Shown here one piece after another: positions 52,115 to 61,559 of a stretch of 64,000 nt of DNA. This DNA comes from Bartonella kosoyi (GTDB lineage Bacteria > Pseudomonadota > Alphaproteobacteria > Rhizobiales > Rhizobiaceae): assembly GCF_003606325.2 (NCBI RefSeq), contig NZ_CP031843.2, positions 806,001 through 870,000 on the forward strand. The letters are read 5' to 3'. Each line of letters opens with the position of its first letter. Position 1 is the stretch's first letter. The notes under the pieces are model-generated. The model saw only the letters and a list, made by a program, of their open reading frames with translations, had not been told where the DNA came from and did no database searches. The translations under genes and the position numbers were made by a program.

Positions 52115-52423
52115 ATGGGGAATTCAAGCTCATCACCTGATTCAGGTAATTCATGTCGTTCTGCGGGTTATTGGGATGCAATGAAAACGGCAGGACAAAC
52201 AGGAGCAGCGATAATGGCGCCTGTTGGGGCGGTTGGAGGCGCTATACTTAGAGGGTTGGCAGGAGTGGCTGCGACAGTTGCAACAGGGGGGGCAGCTGCA
52301 CCGACAATCTTGGGGACTGCTGAAGCGGGTATGGCACTAGGTGCATTGGGTGGTACAATAAATGGCGCTGTGATGGGGGGAGCTTTTGGAGCTGTGCATC
52401 ATCTTTATAATTGTGTACGATAA
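52115..52423 (+). CDS. Glycine-zipper small protein, bacteriocin-like
   Basis: 102 residues. A Ser-rich N-terminus (MGNSSSSPDSGNS) with a Cys is followed by a long Gly/Ala-rich hydrophobic region with GxxxG spacing (AVGGAILRGLAGVAATVATG, then ALGGTINGAVMGGAFGA) and an end VHHLYNCVR with a second Cys. Ribosome-binding site AAGAGAAG. It is markedly richer in GC than its surroundings, which argues that it is a real gene. Glycine-zipper proteins of this size include class II bacteriocins and membrane-active or surface peptides, but no family match can be claimed. It lies about 860 bases after an ABC-2 exporter operon. Function unknown. Confidence 0.6.
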   Translation: MGNSSSSPDSGNSCRSAGYWDAMKTAGQTGAAIMAPVGAVGGAILRGLAGVAATVATGGAAAPTILGTAEAGMALGALGGTINGAVMGGAFGAVHHLYNCVR

Positions 52424-52571
52424 TTTATAGAATATCTGAAATATATCTCTGGAATCATAATAATTTTGTAGATATGTTAATAAAAAACACGTCTACAAAT
52501 ATTTGTAGGATAGTTTTCAATGATATGTTATTTATAATTCTCTATATTTTAATTCAGAAATTTTAAGTGTT

Positions 52572-52799
52572 ATGGATATTTTAAATAATATTAATATTAT
52601 TCATGATTTACTTGTATCGATATGTGAGCTGCTTATATGTATATCTTTATTTAAATTATATTATTGATCTCAAGAGCATAGTAAAAATAATATTATAAAA
52701 AAATCATCAATAACCGTCATTTCATTTTTTATAGTATTCTTTTTATTATTTTGTTTTATTAATTTTTATATAAAAAATAATACTTTTATATTTCTGTAG
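52572..52799 (+). pseudogene. Possible two-TM small protein interrupted by one TGA
   Basis: An ATG frame of 31 codons meets TGA at 52665-52667 and then stays open for another 43 codons to TAG. The second half is a clear membrane segment (SSITVISFFIVFFLLFCFIN). One stop in 75 codons is unusual in DNA this rich in AT, and TGA could derive from TGG. It could be a relic of a partner gene of the glycine-rich protein. No family recognised. Confidence 0.3.
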
Positions 52800-54161
52800 T
52801 ATATATATTATTTATAATGAGAAATAAATTTTTATTTTTTTATTTGTTAATTTAATATATATAAATATATTTTATTATAGTATTAACTTTTAAATAATTA
52901 AAATGATAAATTTATGCATTAAAAATAAATTGTATTTATTGATATTATTTAAGCATTTTAGTTTCTAATTGTTATGGTGGATATTATTAATGTGGATGGA
53001 TTTTTTTTAAGTTATTATAAAATCATTGCATTAAATACTTATTTTTATTACTATTATATATTCATTTATATTGTACTATGAATCTAAAGGTTTCAGTAAA
53101 ATATAAACTAAGAAAAATTTATTATCATTCGTAAAATTATATTTATGCTGATATTATCTGTTATAAGATTATTATATTTTATCAATTTAAATTTATTTAA
53201 TACTATATTATTTATGAAATAAAATTTTACTTGGTTTATTTATATTAAATTTTTATTAATTATTTATAATTTTATTTAACGGTTTTTCTATAGAGCTTAT
53301 GAGACATGTTATTAATAAAACTATGTTTTTAATTTTGGCTAAAGAAATAAAGAGAAAAATAAATTCAGACAGCTTCTTTTTCAATAAACAAAAATAATGC
53401 GTTCATTTGATGTTGTAAAATAAACTGATAACGATCATATTTTTTTAATTAACAGTGATAAAAATATGATTTGTGATATAGAGATTGAGAACTTTTTTTG
53501 CCTATCATTCATATCTCCCTACCAAATTTTCTAAAAATTATATAAAGAAGAGAGAATCAATGCTGTTAAGTTATTAGCATTTATAATGAGCTTTTTTCCA
53601 GTGTTGTCATTGCTTTTGCATTTAAGCAATGCATTAATAGCATAGGTGATTCATTCTAAAGTTTTATTTAAAATTCATAGATAAGTTCTATTTTGATTTG
53701 TTATTGCATAGCTCGTATTGATGTATAACAAAAAACGTTTGAGACAATATACGATCACAAAAATAAATTTTTGATTGGGCATATAAACTACCGATTGTTT
53801 ATAGATCAAAAAAATCTATGCGTATTAAAGTTACGTAATTTTTTTCTCTTCAAAATGTGCATTTGAGTTAAATTTTGTGATTGATAGCTTTTCTACGATG
53901 AAAATATGGATATCATTTGATATCCACGAATTTTATATATTCATCTAAAAAATATACGATAAAAATTTTACGGCTATGGTGGATTTTATTTTTATAAACT
54001 GAAGAAATATAATGCATGGCATTACAAATATTTGCGATAATTTTATTCGGTATTGTTGAGATTTTTATGGTTTACATTTTTATCATTTTATTTTGTCTTT
54101 GGTAGGGAGAGAATGTGTATATTCATTATCTGTTTTATCTTAAAAGCGTCGAGCTATATTA

Positions 54162-54330
54162 ATATCAAAAACCATGATACTAGATGATAATGAACTTAAT
54201 ATGCAAGTTATTCCGCGATTTTGTAGAAATAAATGACTGTAAAATAGTTGAAATTTATAATGGCTTTACAGATTTAGATTGAGCGAATCTATAAATGTCA
54301 TTTCTCTTATCTTATTTCATTTATTTTTTT
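54162..54330 (+). pseudogene. Decayed partial duplicate of divK
   Basis: The stretch aligns with the first ~45-50 codons of the intact divK at 55682. Shared runs include GATAATGA(A/G)CTTAATATG, then AGTTATTCCG and TTGTAGAA, and later TTAGATT plus TCTCTTATC. The start codon has become ATA (54162-54164), and there are indels and stops. The DNA upstream (from about 53840) also matches the divK upstream region, with shared CTATG-GTGGATTTT-like, AAATATTTGC and GGTTTACA blocks. So the whole promoter-plus-5' gene segment was duplicated about 1.5 kb apart and then decayed. Confidence 0.75.
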
Positions 54331-54840
54331 CAAATAAAGGCGTAAAATTTTTCTTATGCTAAATTTTACTTAATTAGCTATTTATTCTCAATTTATAATA
54401 AGGATAAACTATTATTTGATAATATTTAAATAAATTATTTAAAATAAATATCTTACTATTTTATATAAAAATAAAAAATCATTTTGTGTAACTAAAAAAC
54501 AACAATATAATATTTTTTATATTTTAAAATTTAATTATATATATTATTTAAAAATAAAAGTATAATAAAAACAATAAATTAATTATATTTTATCACTATA
54601 TTATACAATTTAAAAACACATATAAAATAATTGACAGAATTAAATAAATATGTATTGTATAAATAATTGTTATTATATAATATAAAATGACAATTAAAAT
54701 AAAATTATTAATTAAAATTTTATGTTATATTCTTCTTTTCAGAAGATAAATAGACATTATCGGTAGATGATGCGGTATTTTTTGTTTAGAGGGTACAGTA
54801 AAAATAATTTATTTTAGTAAATAGTATATAGGTGGTTATG

Positions 54841-55203
54841 ATGAAAATATTTAAGCATTGTATATTGTATGTTGTTGCAATGGCTATTTTCTTTTCACAG
54901 GTTTTTGGTGCGAATGCCGATTCTTTAAATAATCGATTTCAAAATATTGGTTTCATTTCTGTAATGACACAAGAAAATGGGGTTAATAAAGCTGTTAATA
55001 TGATTATGAACCAATTTGGAGGAAAAAGGGCTGACAAAAATGTCCAAAAGGTCGCGGCTTTAATGGGAATGGAGGCAGCGATTTTTGGTTTAATCGCATA
55101 TCTTGTATATTTCTTTACGAGAAAGCCACCCAGTCCAAACAGAGCGACAGGTGGGAGAATATTTGATGCTTTTGCTTATAGCTCATGGGCTCTTAATCCT
55201 TGA
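54841..55203 (+). CDS. Small exported membrane protein of unknown function
   Basis: 120 residues. N-terminal signal peptide (CILYVVAMAIFFSQVFGANA), a mature polar part (NRFQNIGFISVMTQENGVNK) and one membrane segment (MEAAIFGLIAYLVYFFT) followed by a Pro/Arg-rich tail. ATGs occur at 54838 and 54841; AGGTGG lies 6 bases before the latter. No family recognised; possibly genus-specific. It lies between two AT-rich spacers and has its own terminator. Confidence 0.65.
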   Translation: MKIFKHCILYVVAMAIFFSQVFGANADSLNNRFQNIGFISVMTQENGVNKAVNMIMNQFGGKRADKNVQKVAALMGMEAAIFGLIAYLVYFFTRKPPSPNRATGGRIFDAFAYSSWALNP

Positions 55204-55681
55204 TGAACTTTAAATTATTCTATTATTGGATGTTTTATATTACATAAACCGTGATTTCAAATCACGGTTTATGTTTTTAGTGCTATTGATAAATTTATTT
55301 TTTTATATCATTAAGATATTGTTTGTAGGATGGCAGAATAGGGCGCATTAAATTTAAATAATTAGCTGGCTTTTAAAGTTAATTAAATTTTTTCTCTTCA
55401 AAACACGCATAATGCATATACTTTAATTGAGATACTCATAAACTTTGTGTATCCACTTGAAAAACACAGAGTAATACAATCTTATGGTTATGTGGATTTT
55501 CTTTTTAATGACTGAAAAAGCATACTGATGCGTCTTAAAAATATTTGCAAAAAATGCTTTTATTGAAAGCGTTTTGCCTCTTTGTGGTTTACAATTTTTT
55601 TTATCATTTTATCCTTAAGCAAAGAGAATGGGGATTCATTTCTATTTCTCTGTTTTATCTGAGAAAGGTGGAGTTATACGA
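55204..55681 (+). promoter_or_regulatory. divK upstream region
   Basis: About 480 bases. It starts with the terminator of the preceding gene and continues as AT-rich DNA that is duplicated, in decayed form, at about 53840-54160. It should contain the divK promoter. I looked for a CtrA site (TTAA-N7-TTAA) and found only near forms with wrong spacing near 55373-55386. Confidence 0.45.
55242..55278 (+). terminator. Terminator with a perfect 16-bp inverted repeat
   Basis: Arms 55242-55257 and 55259-55274 are perfectly complementary (ACATAAACCGTGATTT / AAATCACGGTTTATGT) around a single C, followed by TTTT. It lies 38 bases after the stop of the small exported protein. Its symmetry also suits a bidirectional terminator. 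Confidence 0.75.
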
Positions 55682-56047
55682 ATGTCAAAAAAAGTCATGA
55701 TCGTGGAAGATAATGAGCTTAATATGAAGTTATTCCGTGATCTTGTAGAAGCGAGTGGCTATGAAACTGTTGAAACACGTAATGGTCTTATGGCATTAGA
55801 TTTGGCGCGTTCATCGATGCCATCTCTTATCCTTGTGGATATCCAGTTGCCAGAGGTTTCCGGAATAGATGTCATTAAACAATTAAAAGAAGATGAGGAA
55901 TTGAGATCAATCCCTGTTGTTGCTGTAACAGCCTTTGCTATGAAGGGAGATGAGGAGCGAATTCGAGCAAGTGGATGTGAAGAATATATGTCAAAGCCTA
56001 TTTCTGTTCCTCATTTTATTACAATGGTGAAACATTTTGTGGATTAA
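55682..56047 (+). CDS. divK: Single-domain response regulator DivK
   Basis: 121 residues: one receiver domain and no output domain. Start [18 protein letters not shown], phospho-acceptor Asp53 ([10 protein letters not shown]), Thr in [16 protein letters not shown] and Lys in [11 protein letters not shown] are all conserved. It is very close to Caulobacter DivK, which moves to the poles and controls the DivJ/PleC/DivL-CckA-CtrA pathway. I chose ATG 55682; the frame extends upstream to 55628. pleD does not follow. Confidence 0.93.
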   Translation: MSKKVMIVEDNELNMKLFRDLVEASGYETVETRNGLMALDLARSSMPSLILVDIQLPEVSGIDVIKQLKEDEELRSIPVVAVTAFAMKGDEERIRASGCEEYMSKPISVPHFITMVKHFVD

Positions 56048-56309
56048 AGCTCTTTGTTAAATGATGATAGAAAAAGGCATTGAAAGGCTTACGGGATTGC
56101 TAAAGTTATTGTGCAAATATTTTTGTGTTTTAGCGGGAATATATTTTAGTTTCCAAAACAGACTTTAAAAATTGAAAAGAGTTTTTTATTTTTGGTTTAT
56201 GTTTCTTACTTTTTGTTTTAAGAGAAGTTGTTATTTTATACTCTTATTCTCTTCTAAGTGGTATAAGATTTTTTCCTGCATTCATCTAAAAGTCTGTTTT
56301 AGCAGAGCG
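56048..56309 (+). other. Spacer between divK and rpsI
   Basis: The two genes converge. No further gene is recognised; a frame of 61 codons near 56172 is hydrophobic but has no ribosome-binding site. The rpsI terminator lies at its right end. Confidence 0.5.
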
Positions 56310-56335
56310 AAAAAAGCCCCGATGCAAACGGGGCT
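56310..56335 (-). terminator. Intrinsic terminator of the rplM-rpsI operon
   Basis: On the minus strand AGCCCCG / CGGGGCT, 7 bp with loop TTTGCAT, followed by a T-run of about five to six. It begins about 25 bases after the rpsI stop. Confidence 0.9.
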
Positions 56336-56359
56336 CTATATATTGCACAAATATTGAAA

Positions 56360-56845
56360 TTAACGTTTCGAAAACTGGAAAGAACGACGTGCTTTTGCTT
56401 TACCGTATTTTTTACGTTCAACGACACGGCTATCGCGGGTAAGAAATCCCCCTTTTTTCAAAATTGGGCGAAGTTCTGGTTCGTAATAGGTTAAAGCTTT
56501 GGAAATACCATGACGTACTGCACCAGCTTGTCCAGAAAGACCTCCACCTGCAACGGTTGCAATAATATCAAATTGGGTATCCCTATTTGTTGCAACAATT
56601 GGTTGACGAAGAATCATTCTCAAAACAGGACGAGCAAAATATTTGTCAAATTCTTTGTTGTTAATGGTAATTTTTCCAGAACCTGGTTTAATCCATACGC
56701 GAGCAACAGCGTCTTTACGTTTTCCTGTTGCATAGGCACGCCCTTGTGAATCAAGCTTTTGCACATGGACAGGAGCGGTATTTTCATGAGCTTCCACAGT
56801 ATTTGTTACGACACTGAGCTCAGCAAGAGAATTAATTTCAGCCAT
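56360..56845 (-). CDS. rpsI: 30S ribosomal protein S9
   Basis: 161 residues from ATG 56845 ([11 protein letters not shown]). It has an N-terminal extension of about 30 residues before the conserved [18 protein letters not shown], usual in Rhizobiales, and the C-terminal [11 protein letters not shown] whose end touches the P-site tRNA. Cotranscribed with rplM. Confidence 0.97.
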   Translation of the reverse strand: MAEINSLAELSVVTNTVEAHENTAPVHVQKLDSQGRAYATGKRKDAVARVWIKPGSGKITINNKEFDKYFARPVLRMILRQPIVATNRDTQFDIIATVAGGGLSGQAGAVRHGISKALTYYEPELRPILKKGGFLTRDSRVVERKKYGKAKARRSFQFSKR

Positions 56846-56847
56846 AA

Positions 56848-57312
56848 TCAAGCAATCCTTTTGTTTTTGCGGTTTAAAGCACTAACGTCAAGAGACTCGG
56901 GCTGTTGTGCTTCATGCGGATGTTGGCTTCCAGCGTAAACACGGAGATTCTTCAATTGACGGCGACCAAGGGGGCCACGCGGAATCATACGTTCTACAGC
57001 TTTTTCAACAACGCGTTCGGGAAAACGTCCTTCAAGAAGCTGACGCGCTGTACGTTCTTTGATTCCACCAATATAGCCGGTATGCCAATAATATTTTTTA
57101 TCCGTATATTTCTTACCGGTGAGAGCTATTTTATCGGCATTGATGACAATAACATTGTCACCATCATCAACATGTGGCGTAAATGTAGCTTTATGTTTAC
57201 CACGTAAGCGGTTTGCAACAAATGTGGCAAGACGCCCTAAAACAAGGTTTTCTGCGTCAATAATAACCCATTTTTTCACCACTTCAGTTGGCTTTTGTGA
57301 AAAAGTTGCCAT
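56848..57312 (-). CDS. rplM: 50S ribosomal protein L13
   Basis: 154 residues, with [20 protein letters not shown] and the block [20 protein letters not shown]. Early assembly protein of the large subunit. First gene of the operon, two bases before rpsI. Confidence 0.98.
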   Translation of the reverse strand: MATFSQKPTEVVKKWVIIDAENLVLGRLATFVANRLRGKHKATFTPHVDDGDNVIVINADKIALTGKKYTDKKYYWHTGYIGGIKERTARQLLEGRFPERVVEKAVERMIPRGPLGRRQLKNLRVYAGSQHPHEAQQPESLDVSALNRKNKRIA

Positions 57313-57332
57313 AGAAGTATCCTTTAATTAAA

Positions 57333-57351
57333 GCCCCTGTAGCATGAGGGC
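57333..57351 (-). promoter_or_regulatory. Small hairpin in the rplM leader
   Basis: On the minus strand GCCCT pairs with AGGGGC (one bulge) around an 8-base loop, about 20-40 bases before the rplM start. It could be an autoregulatory site, but no match to a known L13 leader can be claimed. Confidence 0.3.
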
Positions 57352-57608
57352 ATTTTCATTGTTTGCGTTGAAAATTGTTAGCACAGCGAAATATTTAACG
57401 CATATTGATTATCCTGATATAATGTCTTTCTCTTTACGTCAAGAGAAAATAAAAACTTTATAAAACAGTGCTTTATGAGTGAGGTATTATAATACCTTAT
57501 TGAAATAAGTTTATGGACAATTTAAACTTAAAAGGAATGTTACAAAAGGCTATTTTATCTTTAACGCGTGATTGTATTTTATTGATCTTCATTATAAAAT
57601 AAATAACG

Positions 57609-59393
57609 ATGCAGTTGTCTCGTTATTTTCTCAATGTTGAATTTTCTGCTTGTGGTCAAGCGTGGTTAGATGCTCTTGATGTTCAAGGGATAAATAATGC
57701 GCGTGCTATTTCTCAAAAGTTCGGTTTTCCAGATCAATTAGCGCGAGTCCTTTCAGCAAGAGATGTAGATGAAACTGAAGCTGTTTCTTTTATTAATCCA
57801 ACATTGCGAACGCTTATGCCGGATCCAGAAAGTTTTAGAGATATGCAATGTGCAGCAGAGCGTATTGTTAAGGCTCTTCTCAATCAGGAACAGGTTGCTG
57901 TTTTTGGTGATTATGATGTTGATGGTGCATGCGCATCAGCACTCATAGCGCGTTTTTTTCGTTATTTTGGGATTGAAGTCAGAATTTATATTCCTGATCG
58001 TATTATTGAAGGCTATGGACCGAATGAACAGGCAATGAGAATGCTCGTGCAAGAAGGGGCTCGTTTAATTATCACTGTTGATTGTGGTGCCAATAGTCCA
58101 GATGCTGTAAAAGCGGCGAGGCTTGCAGGTGCTGATGTTGTGATTTTAGATCATCATCAAATGTCAGAGATTCATCAAGAAGCTGTTGCTCTTGTCAATC
58201 CTAATCGTCCTGATGATTTTTCTGGACAAGGGCATTTATGTGCAGCGGGTGTTGTTTTTGTTACATTAGCTTGGGTTCTTCATTTGTTGCGGAAAAAACA
58301 ATTTGAAGGTCAACTGCCTGATCTTCTCAGTATGCTTGATCTTGTTGCATTGGCAACTATATGTGATGTTGTTCCATTACAGGGGGTTAACCGTGCTTTT
58401 GTGGTAAAAGGACTGCAAGTTGCTCGTTCTATGCATAATCCAGGGATAGCAGCTTTGACAAAGGTTGCACGGATAGGGGAGCCACTTAATAGTTTTCATT
58501 TAGGTTTTTTGTTAGGCCCTAGAATTAATGCAGGAGGGCGCATCGGTGATCAAGCTTTGGGAGCACGTTTGCTTAGCTGTGAGAATAAAGATGCAGCGGA
58601 AAAAATAGCAGAACAATTAGATCAGCTTAATCAAGAACGCCAAGAAATGGAGAACATTCAATTAGCACAGGCGGAATCTTATATTGCTTCTCTTTATCAA
58701 GATCAAAAAACACCAGTATCACTTGTCATTTCTCATCAAGAATGGCATCCGGGAATTATTGGTATTCTTGCATCCCGCCTCAAAGAGCGTTTTTTTTGTC
58801 CTGTTTTTGCTATTGCTTTGAAGGAAGATGGAAATGGCGTAGGGTCGGGACGCTCAATTAATGGCATAGATTTAGGTGCACTCGTTCGTGAAGCTGTTAC
58901 ACTCAATTTATTAGAAAAAGGAGGGGGGCATAGTATGGCAGCAGGAATTACAATTCAATCGACGAAAATTGAAATTTTTCGAAAATGGCTAGAAGAAAAA
59001 GTTTCTGTAATGGTTTCACAGTTGCATGCAAAAAAGTCTCTTAGTATAGATGGTGCTCTTTCTGCTTCTGGTGTTAATCAAGCGCTATTTGAGCTGCTTG
59101 AAAAGGCGGGACCTTTTGGGACAGGGAATGCAACACCTGTTTTTGTTCTACCCTCTCATCGATTAATGAATTTATCTGAAGTTGGTAAAGGACATCTTCG
59201 CCTTATTGTATCTAATGTGGAAGGAAAAAAACTGCAAGGAATAGCTTTTCGTGCTGTAGGAACCGCGCTTGGTCATTTTCTCTCTGAAAATATTGGTGAA
59301 ATGATCCATTTAGCTGGTCATCTTAGTTTGAATTATTGGAATGGAACGATCAATCCGCAATTGCGCGTGATTGACGCTGCTGCAGTGGTTTAA
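57609..59393 (+). CDS. recJ: Single-stranded-DNA-specific exonuclease RecJ
   Basis: 5'-3' exonuclease of recombination and mismatch repair. 594 residues. DHH-family motifs: AVFGDYDVDGACASAL (motif I), IITVDCGANSPDAV (II), VVILDHHQM (III, DHH) and later the DHHA1-domain block GGGHSMAAGIT. Divergent from rplM, convergent with parE. No ribosome-binding site is evident before the ATG. Confidence 0.96.
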   Translation: MQLSRYFLNVEFSACGQAWLDALDVQGINNARAISQKFGFPDQLARVLSARDVDETEAVSFINPTLRTLMPDPESFRDMQCAAERIVKALLNQEQVAVFGDYDVDGACASALIARFFRYFGIEVRIYIPDRIIEGYGPNEQAMRMLVQEGARLIITVDCGANSPDAVKAARLAGADVVILDHHQMSEIHQEAVALVNPNRPDDFSGQGHLCAAGVVFVTLAWVLHLLRKKQFEGQLPDLLSMLDLVALATICDVVPLQGVNRAFVVKGLQVARSMHNPGIAALTKVARIGEPLNSFHLGFLLGPRINAGGRIGDQALGARLLSCENKDAAEKIAEQLDQLNQERQEMENIQLAQAESYIASLYQDQKTPVSLVISHQEWHPGIIGILASRLKERFFCPVFAIALKEDGNGVGSGRSINGIDLGALVREAVTLNLLEKGGGHSMAAGITIQSTKIEIFRKWLEEKVSVMVSQLHAKKSLSIDGALSASGVNQALFELLEKAGPFGTGNATPVFVLPSHRLMNLSEVGKGHLRLIVSNVEGKKLQGIAFRAVGTALGHFLSENIGEMIHLAGHLSLNYWNGTINPQLRVIDAAAVV

Positions 59394-59410
59394 AAAAGGT
59401 ATTTTTTACA

Positions 59411-61477
59411 TTAGATGTCTAAATTAGAAGCAAAAGTGGAATTTTCTTGTATGAAACGAAATCGTGCTTCTGGTTTTGTTCCCATGAGACTTTCTACAGT
59501 CTTTTTCGTTTCTTGCATTTCTACGGCATCAATAGAGACACGAAGTAATGTACGTTTTTGAGGATGCATTGTTGTTTCTTTAAGTTGTTCTGCGCGCATC
59601 TCACCCAGCCCTTTAAAACGCCCGATTTCAATTTTCGCTTTTCCCGTAAATTCAGTTTTGAGCAATTCATCTTTATGAATGTCATCGCGTGCATAAGCAA
59701 CTTTCCCTCCTTGCGATATTCTATAAAGGGGAGGGACGGCGAGATATAAATGTCCCTGATGAATAAGATCAGGCATTTCTTGAAAAAAGAAGGTAATGAG
59801 CAGTGAGGCAATATGAGCACCATCAACATCTGCATCTGTCATGATGATAATACGTTCATATCTGAGATCTTTTTCACGATATTTAGAGCGTGTTCCACAA
59901 CCAAGAGCAAGGATAAGATCGCTAATTGTTTGGCTTGAGCTCATTTTTTCATGGGCAGCACTGGCGACATTGAGGATTTTGCCACGAAGAGGTAAAATTG
60001 CTTGGTTGGCTCTATTTCTTGCTTGTTTAGCAGATCCTCCTGCAGAATCCCCTTCAACAATGAATAATTCAGCACCTGTAGCATGGTTTTGGCTACAATC
60101 TGCAAGTTTACCGGGCAGACGTAATTTACGGACAGCTGTTTTTCGACTGATTTCTTTATCTTGGCGGCGTCTAACACGTTCTTCAGCACGTTCAATAACC
60201 CAATCGAGAAGTTTTGTTGCTTCTTGGGGGGAATTTGCCAACCAATGATCAAAAGGATCACGGATTGCATTCTCAACAATACGCTGTGCTTCAATGGTTG
60301 CTAATCGATCTTTTGTTTGTCCAACAAATTCAGGATTACTGATAAAGACAGAAAGTATTGCGGCTGTTGAAATCATAATATCATCTGATGTAATGATCGC
60401 TGCGCGCTTGTTGCCTATTAACTCAGCGTAAGATTTCAATCCACGTAAAAGAGCTTGACGCAGTCCTGTTTCGTGCGTTCCTCCTTCTCCGGTGGGAATA
60501 GTATTGCAATAAGATTGCACACAAGGATCTCCACCATGCCAAGCGATGGCCCATTCAACACAGCCATGACCATTATTTTGTTGTGTTTTTCCAGAAAAAA
60601 TTTCTGACGTGACGCGATATTCATCTTTTAACGATGCGAGTAAATAGTCTTTAAGCCCATTGGGAAAATGAAAAACAGCCTTTTCAGGAATATTTTTTAC
60701 GCCTTCAAGTATGACGGGATCACAAGTCCAGCGAATTTTTACACCGCCAAAAAGATAGGCTTTGGAGCGCGCCATCTGATAAATTTTTTCCGGATCAAAA
60801 GCTGCTTTTTCACCAAAAATTTCACCATCAGGATGAAAACGAACACGTGTACCACGACGATTGTAAACATCTCCCAAATCTTCTAATCCAGATTGAGGAA
60901 TACCACGTGAAAAACGTTGGCGGTAAAGTTTTCGTTCTCGTGCAACCTCAACTTCCATATTATCTGACAGGGCATTGACGACAGAAATTCCTACTCCATG
61001 AAGTCCGCCCGCAGTTTGATAAGCTGTTCCATCAAATTTTCCTCCGGAGTGGAGTTGTGTCATAATAACTTCTAGAGTTGATTTGTCAGGCATTTGAGGA
61101 TGATTTTCGACAGGAATACCACGTCCATTATCTGTAACGGTTATATAACCGTTCTTATCTAATGAGACCTCAATGGAGTCTGCATAACCAGCCACAGCTT
61201 CATCCATCGCATTATCAATAATTTCGGCAAATAGATGGTGAAGTGCTTTACTGTCTGTTCCACCAATATACATTCCAGGGCGTAAACGTACAGGCTCTAA
61301 ACCCTCAAGCACGCGAATAGAGAGGGCATTATAGTCGTCTTCTTGTGTATTTTTTGCACTTTTTTTTGAAATCATCGCTTTTGATTTCGTTGGAGACTGC
61401 AGAGTGCTTTCTTTTGTATTGACCCTAGATTGGGCTTTATTTAAAATACTAAAAAGATCCTTGTTGTTATCGCTCAT
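59411..61477 (-). CDS. parE: DNA topoisomerase IV subunit B
   Basis: ATPase subunit of the decatenase. 688 residues. GHKL motifs EIIDNAMDEAVAGY and TVTDNGRGIPVE, the loop GGLHGVGISVVNALS, and TOPRIM EGDSAGGSAKQARNR with IIMTDADVDGAHIASLL. The C-terminal LMGTKPEARFRFIQEN supports ParE rather than GyrB. A Ser/Lys-rich N-terminal extension of about 45 residues precedes the GHKL domain. Confidence 0.94.
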   Translation of the reverse strand: MSDNNKDLFSILNKAQSRVNTKESTLQSPTKSKAMISKKSAKNTQEDDYNALSIRVLEGLEPVRLRPGMYIGGTDSKALHHLFAEIIDNAMDEAVAGYADSIEVSLDKNGYITVTDNGRGIPVENHPQMPDKSTLEVIMTQLHSGGKFDGTAYQTAGGLHGVGISVVNALSDNMEVEVARERKLYRQRFSRGIPQSGLEDLGDVYNRRGTRVRFHPDGEIFGEKAAFDPEKIYQMARSKAYLFGGVKIRWTCDPVILEGVKNIPEKAVFHFPNGLKDYLLASLKDEYRVTSEIFSGKTQQNNGHGCVEWAIAWHGGDPCVQSYCNTIPTGEGGTHETGLRQALLRGLKSYAELIGNKRAAIITSDDIMISTAAILSVFISNPEFVGQTKDRLATIEAQRIVENAIRDPFDHWLANSPQEATKLLDWVIERAEERVRRRQDKEISRKTAVRKLRLPGKLADCSQNHATGAELFIVEGDSAGGSAKQARNRANQAILPLRGKILNVASAAHEKMSSSQTISDLILALGCGTRSKYREKDLRYERIIIMTDADVDGAHIASLLITFFFQEMPDLIHQGHLYLAVPPLYRISQGGKVAYARDDIHKDELLKTEFTGKAKIEIGRFKGLGEMRAEQLKETTMHPQKRTLLRVSIDAVEMQETKKTVESLMGTKPEARFRFIQENSTFASNLDI

Positions 61478-61559
61478 AGCGTTTAACTATCTACCTCATG
61501 AAATAAAATATTTATTAGAATAAATTTTATGCCTGTTTTTTATTTAAAAATCAATGCAG

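Larger units (their letters stand above)
52424..54840 (+). other. Extremely AT-rich gene-poor region
   Basis: About 2.4 kb with very high AT content and many homopolymeric A/T runs, especially 52600-53300 and 54330-54780. It contains an interrupted small frame near the left end and a decayed partial copy of divK and its upstream region near 53840-54330. No intact gene is visible. An origin-like or DNA-structural role is possible, but I saw no cluster of DnaA boxes or iterons. Confidence 0.55.

Noticed and set aside
55340-55400. CtrA-binding site upstream of divK
   Set aside because: TTAA pairs occur but with a 6-base spacing or less rather than 7, and TTAA is frequent in DNA this AT-rich.
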